Shown piece after piece: positions 55,882 to 64,000 of a DNA stretch of 64,000 nt. The DNA is from Purpureocillium takamizusanense. Taxonomy: Eukaryota; Ascomycota; Sordariomycetes; Hypocreales; Ophiocordycipitaceae. The notes beneath the pieces are model-generated. The model did no database searches. It had not been told where the DNA came from and saw nothing but the letters and a program-made list of their open reading frames with translations. The DNA lies in contig NC_063068.1 in the NCBI RefSeq assembly GCF_022605165.1, forward strand, positions 1-64,000, read 5' to 3'. Numbering within the stretch: position 1 is the stretch's first letter; the number at the start of each line of letters is the position of its first letter. The position numbers and the translations under genes are program-made.

Positions 55882-56700
55882 ATGGTTGGCACCATTCTGC
55901 GGCACCTCTGGGCGCCTCGCGCGAGGCGTGCCGTCCTCTCTTCTTCGCAATCAGCCGCCAGCCGGGCTCTTTCAACGGCAGCCTCGCGGCACTCGTCACG
56001 ACCCTCGCCGTCATCATCCCGCCTCTCCTCCTCACCCTCACCCTCCGCCGTCCTCTCCCGCCTGCCGCCGTCGCCGTTTCCGCGGTTCCCCACGTCCCTC
56101 CCCTCCCCGCGCGCCTTCTCGACGACGGCACCCCGCCCCAAGACGCTCAACCAGGTCCTCCGCGGCATGCGCAAGGGCAAGCGCGCGCGCCACGCCGTCT
56201 CCCCGGCCCTCTCCAACTTGCGCTGCCCGGCCCTAAAGGGCGTCTGCCTGCGCGTCGGCGTCGTCCGCCCCAAGAAGCCCAACTCGGGCGAGCGCAAGAC
56301 GGCCCGTGTCAAGCTCTCCTCGGGCGCCGTCATCACCGCCTACATCCCCGGCGAGGGCCACAACATCCAGCAGCACAGCGTCGTCCTCGTCCGCGGCGGC
56401 CGCGCCCAGGACTGTCCCGGTGTGCGCTATCACCTCATCCGTGGGGCTCTCGACCTGGTGAGTTTTAGTTTTGTGCTCCTTGCATGCCCGCCCCCTCCGG
56501 CCTCGTCGCCCCTTTGCTTCGTGAATTACTCCAGGTCTTTGCTGCGCTTCCTGTTTTTGTGCCGCCTGTCGTGCCGGGCATGTGAGCGACTGCAGGCCGA
56601 ATAGTGTAACTGACTGAATGGACAGGGAGGCGTCGCGAACCGAACGACAAGCCGCAGCAAGTACGGCACCAAGAAGCCGAAAACGGCGACCGTCGGCTGA
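55882..56700 (+). CDS. MRPS12: Mitochondrial ribosomal protein uS12m
   Basis: Exons 55882-56457 and 56626-56700, 216 residues. The first 85 residues are a very long Ser/Pro/Arg-rich mitochondrial presequence extension. The S12 core is [20 protein letters not shown], then [20 protein letters not shown] (decoding-centre KPNSG/A loop), [20 protein letters not shown], and [13 protein letters not shown]. Exon 2 supplies [20 protein letters not shown], completing the C-terminus. It sits at the decoding centre of the small mitoribosomal subunit. Reading past the donor at 56458 would give an unrelated tail. Confidence 0.96.
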
Positions 56701-57171
56701 GCGAGCGTCTAAGCCACGGCATGGAGATGAGAACAGAAAGCTGGGGGGCATTGAGGGACAGCCCCAAGTCATCAATCTATATCATACTGTAACAATACAC
56801 ACGGAGCGTCGGGCATAAGCAAAGGACACGCGAAACCACCACTGCTGTCGTATTACAGCCTATATGTACATTGCCACACCCGTCGCAACAAAATTCGTGC
56901 GAGTGGTTTTTGAACCCAGACAGACGCCGCCTTTACTGCAATGTCAGACCGTCAGACCGTTAGTATAACCGTGTGCTCTTTATACTTTTCCCCCGTGTCA
57001 AGTCGTGGTGATGGCGGCCCGTGGCCGGCCATTTCGAGCTGTTGTGGCCAAGCGCTGCGTCCGCAGACTTGAGGCTGACCGTTATGATACACCCAACGTG
57101 GCGCCAGGCTGTTGTTTCGCCTGCGCCCCCCCCCCTGCCTCCTCTAGTTGCATGCTGGGGTGTTCTTGCTA
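56701..57171. other. Convergent 3' flanks
   Basis: Between uS12m (plus) and the KTR mannosyltransferase (minus). Contains a run of C residues near 57126-57135. No gene seen. Confidence 0.5.
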
Positions 57172-58755
57172 CTAATCCTGCTGGTTCTCGAAGCCCTCGG
57201 GCTTCTTCATGCCGTTAATGTCGAAGTATCGCGATGTGCCTATGAGAGTCAGCAGGTGCGTCGAATCCAGTCACAGAGAGTGATGGCGCATACAGGAGTA
57301 GCCCTTCCAGTCAAAGTTATCCTTGGGATTGCAGTGGCAGCGGAGAGCCAGGCGCGTCTTCTCGCCCGTCGGGCAGTGCGTGAAGGGCACATGCCAGTAG
57401 GCGATGTCGTTGAAAAAGTGGATGTCGCTCTTGTTGAGCATCAGGCCTGCCGCGATAGAGTGGACAGGGGCGTCGCCCCACCGCTCGTAAAAGAAGCCGC
57501 CATCCTGGTCGAGCGACTCGAAAAAGTCAATGTACTGCTTGCTGCGCAGCCAGTTGAGGCTGCCAACCTCAAAGTTGGACCACTAAAAAACAGTCAGCGA
57601 ATGCATGCGTCGCCGCCATGGGGAGGCGCTGGACGCACAAAGTGGCAACGGTTATACGTGTCTCCGCCGTCGTCGCTCAGAAAGCCCATTGAGTTGTCGG
57701 CGGCAATGTGTTCGGGGTGGTTCTTCATGAACTTCTTGGTGCTGTCCCAGAGGGTCTTGATGGTCTCGACGTATTCGTAGAGGCTGAGAACGAAACTGTA
57801 CTTCTTGCCCTGCTCGTGCATGAGGCGAAAGGGGTCGTAGTGGATGTCGCAGTAGAGTTCGATGGAGGGCTCGACGCGCCAGTAGTAGTCGTAGTTCATC
57901 ATGAGGGGCTGGCGGAAGAAGAAGCCCGACTCAAATCGGCACATGTGACGGTAGCTGATGGAGTCGCCGTAGATGATCTTGCGCTCCGCCATGTCCTCGC
58001 GCACCTTCTTGGCCTTTTCCTGGTCAATCCACTCGGGGAAGGACCAGTGCTCCTTGGGAATCTCGCCATAGTGCGTCTTGCCCGAGACGAGCGAAGTCGT
58101 CACCTTCTTGAAAGTGTCGTCAAAGGGCTTGTCGTTGAGGAAGACCCAGTCGTAGTTGTAGCGCTTATTGAACCGGTCCTCGACCTGGCGGATGGAGCGG
58201 GCGATGTCCCACACGTCGCTGTTGCGAGCCAGGGTGACGAAAGTGGCATTCATGCGCGGGCCGGGGGCGATGCCAGTGAGGTCGTTGTCCCAGTTGGGGT
58301 CCTCCGGGCTCAGGGCCAGGGGGAACTCCTTGGCGTCGCCCGTGGGGCGCTTGGTCGTGGAGATGTCGGCGGGCTTGTCGGCGGGCTTGTCGATGGGCTT
58401 CTTGTCCGTGGCTGGCAGCGGCGGCGTAATCTTGGAGTCCGTCTGCGGCGGCTTGGGCTTCTCGGCGGCGGGCGGCGATTTGTCGGAGGCGTGGGGAATG
58501 GCATCGCGGATGCTGACGGCATCGTATTTGGAATTTGAGACGAAGTAAAAGAGGGCGAGAGTCTATTTAATTAGTAGGGGTTCGTCAGCGCGAGAGTCAG
58601 TGGTGCTCCCCCATGCTCTCGGAGTTTATGCGGCGCGCATAAAACAGCACGATATAGTAGGAGGGGGAACTGTCCCGCTGGGGGTCGCAGGGGAGACGCA
58701 CGAATATGGCGATGGCAATGTAGCGCACGTAACGCGAGTTTCCGCCGGCCATCAT
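57172..58755 (-). CDS. KRE2/MNT1/KTR family alpha-1,2-mannosyltransferase
   Basis: Exons 58755-58702, 58562-57639, 57582-57294 and 57239-57172 give 444 residues. The first 18 residues plus the start of exon 2 ([19 protein letters not shown]) form the type II signal anchor for the Golgi. A Pro/Lys-rich stem follows. The GT15 catalytic domain has [55 protein letters not shown], the spliced [19 protein letters not shown] (Glu in NFE is the presumed nucleophile), and [20 protein letters not shown] with [10 protein letters not shown]. These enzymes extend O-linked and N-linked mannans. It shares the protein-mannosylation theme with ALG3, 18 kb away. Confidence 0.95.
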
Positions 58756-61679
58756 GATCGGGATCACTCGCCTGCGATTGCAGCGAGCGGCGGCGGCGGA
58801 CAGGCGTGTCGTAGTGAAGGAAGCGAGAGAGAGAAGAAGACAAAAGAGGTAAAACAATGACGGAGGGGAGGGGGGAGAGAGGGAGAAAGAGCGAGCTCGA
58901 TACGAGAGCAGCAGGAAGAGGGAGAGGAAAACGACCCTGGCGGCGGCCCTCACATCAGGGGTCAGCGTTGCGTGGTCTCACCGGCTACCACCCACGGGGG
59001 CCCGTAGCGTGGATGTAGCGTGTCCAGCATGGGCTGGTGCTGGTGCTGCGCTGGGCTGGGCTGGGCGTGGGCTGGACGGGAGGCGCGGAGCTGAATGGCA
59101 GGTTGAGTTGCACTTTGTACCTGTCCGCAGATATTTACATACGAAGTACTTCGTATACTGAGGTAGCGCGCCACGTCTGCCTTTCTCTCTCTCGCGTTCA
59201 GGTGCCGAGAACCAACCAAGCAGTTTGGGTTACTGCAGAAGATTTAGCTCAGCAGGCGCGCTCGAAAAGGGGGGGCCGCCAGGAGACTTGTCGATGGTGG
59301 CTGGGCGGATAGTGGTGGTGGTGGTGGTGGTCCGGTGCGAGGCCAGGGCTGCCATCTCACTTGGAGGTGGCGCGGTGCAGTGCAGTCTCGAGCCGATATC
59401 AGCAGCTCGCTCATCAGGGCGACGACGGGTAACACGAGATGAAATCAATCGTTGGGCGCGTCGCACGGAGCACCGGCCGCATTGCTTTCTTTGCGCGAAG
59501 AAGACGGCAGACGGCCAAGGCACCACAGCCACCCCCGTCTGTATGACGAGTCGGCGACTGCGTGCTGCGTGGTACGGCTCACGAGGTGTTTGCGCCTTCT
59601 TGGTTTTATTTGGCACATGCCTCTGTATGCTAAGTTACCTCTGGGTCCGAAAGGGGCATCCACGCTCGTCAATAGACATGGTACTGTGGCCGTCCTTGGT
59701 CGCAACGTCTGCCTTCGTGGGTAGCTTTGAGCCCGCATCGAATGGATGGATAAGGTCCTAAGGTGCAGGTGGGTTCAATACATGTGCTTTTTAGAAGGTG
59801 GAAGGTACCTACACAGGCCCGGCTGCGCTGGCGTGGCCCGTCCGCCCGCCCGCTCGCGCCGTCCTTTGATCAAGTACGCAAGGTACCAACCAAAGCAAGG
59901 TAAGGTACCATAATTCCAAGTTATTTACTAGTGTCGCCAGTTGATGAACCCATCTCAGTTATCAGGTACAATGCCAAGCCATGCACCCGCTTGTCACGGC
60001 GCAATAAGCCTCAAACCTGTTGTCCCATTCCTCCGTCCTGTCTGCACGCGGCTGGCCCGGTTGTTGTTATTGTGGCTGTTGCATCGTTGCTCGGGACTTG
60101 CCTTGCATCACTGGTGGGTTCTTGGCTTGGCTCACCCCATCGACACACCATTACGTGTGCAACCGACTGCGACATTGGTGGCGCACATGCCCCAGGGTCC
60201 TTGCTTGTTGGCCTTCCCGCGACGGGCGGCCGTGGATCGTCGACGGGATGGATGGCGGGACGGAGGTGCCAGGTCAGGGTTTGCTCACAGCCAATTACCA
60301 TCTTACTGAATAACTCTGTAGGTAGACACCAACAAGACCAATCAAGGTTGGAGACCACATATCCGTACTTCTCACAAGGACGCACTTCTCACAAGGATGC
60401 AGTACCACATTGCACAGAAGCAGACAAGACACAGTCTGCTCTTTGTCGTGGCAGTCTGCCTGCCTCTCACTTGCCCCGTCAAGCCGCAATAGATGCCTGC
60501 GCGGGAACTCTCCCCGTCATTGGCGGCGGCGGCGGCGGCTGAGCTCAGTTGTGGGCGTGGCGTGTGCTGCCGCTTGCCTGCCCCGGGCGGCTCAGCGTTG
60601 TGCACTTGTTGACGAAGAGCCAGCGCGACGAATAGATACATGCCCAGTTCACTTCAACCCGAGTTCACAAGTACTACCAAGGTAGTTGCCAAGGTGCCTC
60701 TACCTGTATACAATGTGGACCACAAATACCGCCCGCAGTACTACGTACGAAGAAATAAACACAAGCCGTCGCCGCCCAAAGTGAGAAATCATGCACCAAG
60801 ACTCCGTTTGAGTTGGTGCCTGTGCCTCGAACAGCTGGTTGCTAATTGATATAGCTGCCTGGGCCTAGGGGTATGTGGTCAGCGTCCATGTCGCCTTATA
60901 GGTGGGCGGCAGTACGCCCACCTGCATGGCCGCCGTGCGTTATTGCTTCGTAGGTACGAAGTACGATGATGGAAGGCCCCGAGGCCCTGACTAAGAACAT
61001 GCCGTGTGGGTTTCGACCGTCTGGGCACCCACGTGACTGGACGTAGGTAAACGCTGGATGCTCTGCAGTTGGCGCTGATGGTTGCGCTGAGGGCCCGCCC
61101 GCCGCACGCGGAATTTGCCAGCCCATCGCCCACAGTCCGCCAAAGACCAACTACTGCTACCACCAGGTGGGGAACATCGTCAACGTCAGTTCCTCTCCCT
61201 CACTGCGCATCTTCTCAATCTCAAAACGCGGCCGACTCCCATCGCCGCGGCCCGCACGTTGCATCCAAGACGTGCCGTCTACATCGCTTCGTCTCCCATT
61301 GTCCGAGTGAGTCGCTGCAGCATCGCTCGGCCCCCGGGGGTCTTCGCCTCGTTTCGGTATTTTCAGAGCTTCTCTGAAGGGCACCATGATAGATTTGTGC
61401 GACCTGGCATCTCTCGCGACTCTCTTATCCTTCTAGTGGTGAGTCGATCCTTTTTGATCCTCTGCATCACCCTCGCCTGCGGTCTGCGACCCTGCGACAT
61501 GATCCTTGTCTCCCTCCCTGCTCATGCGTTGCGCGCCGGAGCCACCGCTCCCTGCTCGGCAAACATGACCTGCCTTGGGCCCATTTGTCGCCGCCTTGAC
61601 CTCTCTTCCCACGGCATCCGCTGATCCTCTCGCAGTACCATCGAAGCTCTTCCCGCGGCTCTGCTCTAGCCAGTCCAAC
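58756..61679. other. 2.9-kb divergent intergenic region
   Basis: Between the KTR gene (minus) and PAT1 (plus). No gene supported. It contains a (GGT)n tract near 59310-59330, a perfect 18-bp palindrome at 59139-59156, a related inverted repeat at 60946-60961, and a (GGC)n tract near 60523-60539. A possible 5' leader intron of PAT1 runs from about 61441 to the CTCTCGCAG at about 61636. Confidence 0.5.
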
Positions 61680-64000
61680 ATGTCGTTTTTTGGGTTCGAC
61701 ACCAGTGGCCAAGGTCACAACACCGCGGCCCCGGGCTTCTCCCAGGCCCATGATCCGTTTGCTGGACTCTCTGGCCGCGACGACATCGGCGACGACGCCC
61801 TCGAGTTCGAAGATACATACGATGGGCTCGGCGACCAGCTCGACGAAACCGACGATGTCTTCAATGATGATACTTTTGGCGGCGACACCGGCCCCACCGG
61901 CAAGGTTGGCAAGGACTTTGACTTCTTTGGCCAGACGGCCAAGGTCGCCGATGCCATCGAGGAGGAACATGTTCGCTACCACCGCCAGCAGCCCATAACT
62001 AGGTCCAACGTCCAGCAGGCCCAGCCCGCCATGCAGCCGACGTCCTACTATGGCCAGCCTCAGACACAGCGTCCCGCCCGATCGGGTTACGAAAAATACC
62101 GCGACAACGAGCCCATGCCTGACTTGCACGTCGATCAGAGCATCTGGGGCATCGGCCCATCCAAACCCGCCACGGCACAGCCCACCGCTCCTCAGGCCCA
62201 GGCTGGGAGGAAGATCATGAGTCTGGAGGAAGTCGAGGCCGCCATGCGCGCTCAATCGAAACCCGCCCAGCCGCAAGCGTCATTCACAGAGCCCTCGTCG
62301 TACCCGCCTGTCGCCGCCGGCTACCCTGCTCCGCAGCAGCAGTTTCAGCAGCAGCAGCAACACCAGCAGCAACACGCTCAGCCTCATCTGGGTCACGGAC
62401 ATCCCGTCACCATCTTGCAACGGCCCCAGGCGCACCAGCATGCGAAGCTCCCAACAACCTCGGAGAAACTGCCCACGCCGCAGCCGCAGCCGCAACCGCA
62501 GCACGCGCAGCGCCAGCCAGCTCCTACCCAGCCCATGCAGATCCTTCAGAACCCGAACCGCATCTCAACCGATGCCGCCCGCATGGGCGTCCATGGACAC
62601 CAGCCCAGCCGCTCTCAGGGCTCGCTGCAGGGGATCCAGCAGGCCCTCCACGCGCACCCTCATCTGATGCAGATGTCGGAGGACGAGAAAGTCGCTTTCC
62701 TAGACCAAGAAACGAAGCGTGCCAAGCGGAACCACAAGATCTGGCTCCTGTCCAAGGATAACGGGCTCATGACTCCCCAGGACAAGAACTTCATCACCCG
62801 CATCCAGCTTCAACAGCTCGTTTCTGCCACGGGCAATGTCGAGCAAGGGGGCGACGCTCTCTCTGAAGACTTCTACTACCAGGTCTACAGCCACATCCGA
62901 GCTGGCCAGCGTCAGAACCCCAGCCAGCCGCTCAGCAACTTTGCCCAGACGTACCTGTTCCAAACGGGCAGCCGCCATGGCATGCGGAGACACGGGCGGC
63001 CCGCCGAAAACCACATCCAGCGCATGGAGCAGCAGGTCCAGCGCGCGGTGGAGGCCGCCAAGAACAAGCCCAAAAACCCGCAGCTCGTCATCGCGGGCAG
63101 CCTGGGCAAGATTTCCTTCAGCAACGCCAAGACGCCCAAGCCGCTGCTCAACATCAAGCGCACCGAGAGCGAGTCGACCCGACCCAGCAACGGCAAGAAG
63201 TCGCCACCACAGAGCGGACTTGACCGCAAGAGCATTCTTCGCAATGTCGAAAAGGTCTACGAGACGCTCATGAAGATAGAGGACCACGTACGCCTACTGC
63301 CGCCCCCGCTCACCGGTCAACCCGACCCCGTGCTGGAGGAGAAGCATAAGGAATGGAGTGCCATCCTCGACGCCTACAACGCCAAGCTATGGAACGAACT
63401 CAAGGTCCACGAGCCCATCGGTGCCACCGTGCTGCACCCGTTCATCGCCTTCCTCTCTTGCGCCAAGGGAAAGAAGGCAATCCCTCGCATCTTTCCGCAC
63501 CTCAGCTTTGAGCAGCGGACCACCATTTTGACCATGATTGTCTACCATCTCGACCAGCTGGACGTTGTCGACGGGGCCGCCGTCGACAACGGAGAGCACC
63601 TCAACTCGCGTATGCGAGAGAATATTGAGCTGTTCATCTCTACCGTCATGCCTTCGTTGATGCAGTACTTCAACGATACTGGACTGGATATTGTGGACGG
63701 GCTCCTCAACCTGCTTGCCACGAAGCTGAACATTGACCTGATTGCCCGGACCAGAATTGGAGTGTCCATGCTCACCCTGATTTTGAGCCGCGCCGTGCTG
63801 CTGAAGCAGACTGGCGCGGGTAGCCCCGAGCAGTGGGAGAAGTGGTACGTTTGCGCTTTTGTCGAAACTTGGAAGAGAACACACAGCTAACCAAGCACTA
63901 GGGACCAAACATTCGAGATTCTGTTCAGCAAGCTCGAGCCTTCGCTGCCGTACATGTTCCCCGGCAGCGTCAACGCCGGCGTTGACGTTTACGTGTGGCA
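61680..64000 (+). CDS. PAT1: mRNA decapping activator PAT1, 5' part
   Basis: Starts at the ATG at 61680 (MSFFGFDTSGQGHNTAAPGF); exon 1 is 61680-63844 and exon 2 starts at 63902 and runs off the window edge in frame. The acidic N-terminus (FEDTYDGLGDQLDETDDVF, then DFDFFGQTAKVADAIEEEHV) is the Dhh1-binding region; MSLEEVEAAMRAQS is conserved; a Gln/Pro-rich middle follows; then MSEDEKVAFLDQETKRAKRN, DFYYQVYSHIRAGQRQ and GKISFSNAKTPKPLLNIKR, and the start of the alpha-helical C-terminal domain (FIAFLSCAKGKKAIPRIFPH). PAT1 bridges the Lsm1-7 ring and decapping enzyme in P-bodies. The C-terminal part lies outside the window. Confidence 0.96.

Noticed and set aside
1..64000. CRISPR arrays, bacterial operons, Shine-Dalgarno sites or rho-independent terminators
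   Set aside because: The window is a eukaryotic chromosome end with spliceosomal introns; no regularly spaced repeat-spacer array was seen.
1..64000. Secondary-metabolite cluster around the P450 relic
   Set aside because: No polyketide synthase, NRPS, terpene cyclase or pathway regulator is visible in the first 10 kb; the P450 stands alone.

Overview
The window is the left end of a linear chromosome of a filamentous ascomycete. It opens with 25 copies of CCTAAC (the complement of the TTAGGG telomere repeat). Genes carry short 50-200 bp spliceosomal introns with GTAAGT-type donors and CTAAC/CTGAC-type branch points, coding DNA is GC-rich, and the gene content is that of Pezizomycotina. My best guess is a hypocrealean Sordariomycete; that placement is inference from protein feel, not a search.

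Region 1 (1 to about 10.3 kb) is a decaying subtelomere. It holds a cytochrome P450 relic, three 30-bp tandem repeats, an AT-rich block that looks like RIP (repeat-induced point mutation) debris, an SGNH/GDSL hydrolase gene with two premature TAG codons whose 3' end runs into the AT block, an apparently intact secreted protein of unknown function, an F-box gene, and a phosphotransferase-like gene with a TAG in frame. The three premature stops can each be explained by one C-to-T change in a CpA context, the classic RIP signature.

Region 2 (10.8 to 29.5 kb) is ordinary core genome with some unknowns: a GrpB-family protein, mitochondrial 3-hydroxyisobutyrate dehydrogenase, an RTA1-like membrane protein, AP-3 beta, a candidate fungal gasdermin-like protein (the most interesting gene here), an unrecognised basic/low-complexity protein, kinetochore NUF2, a mitochondrial thioredoxin and a large disordered protein. 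Region 3 (29.5 to 36.1 kb) is 6.6 kb in which I can support no gene.

Region 4 (36.1 to 64 kb) is housekeeping: a D-amino-acid oxidase, ALG3 (N-glycan precursor assembly), an EIF1AD-like S1 protein, an MFS transporter, a HAD phosphatase, SHE9/MDM33 (inner mitochondrial membrane), PKC1 (cell-wall integrity kinase), a short/branched-chain acyl-CoA dehydrogenase, mitochondrial uS12, a KRE2/KTR mannosyltransferase and the 5' part of PAT1 (mRNA decapping), which runs off the right edge. ALG3 and the KTR enzyme both serve glycoprotein mannosylation, and 3-hydroxyisobutyrate dehydrogenase and the acyl-CoA dehydrogenase both belong to branched-chain amino-acid catabolism, but there is no sign of a biosynthetic cluster.

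Exon boundaries were worked out by eye from donor/acceptor sequence and reading-frame continuity. No database search was possible.
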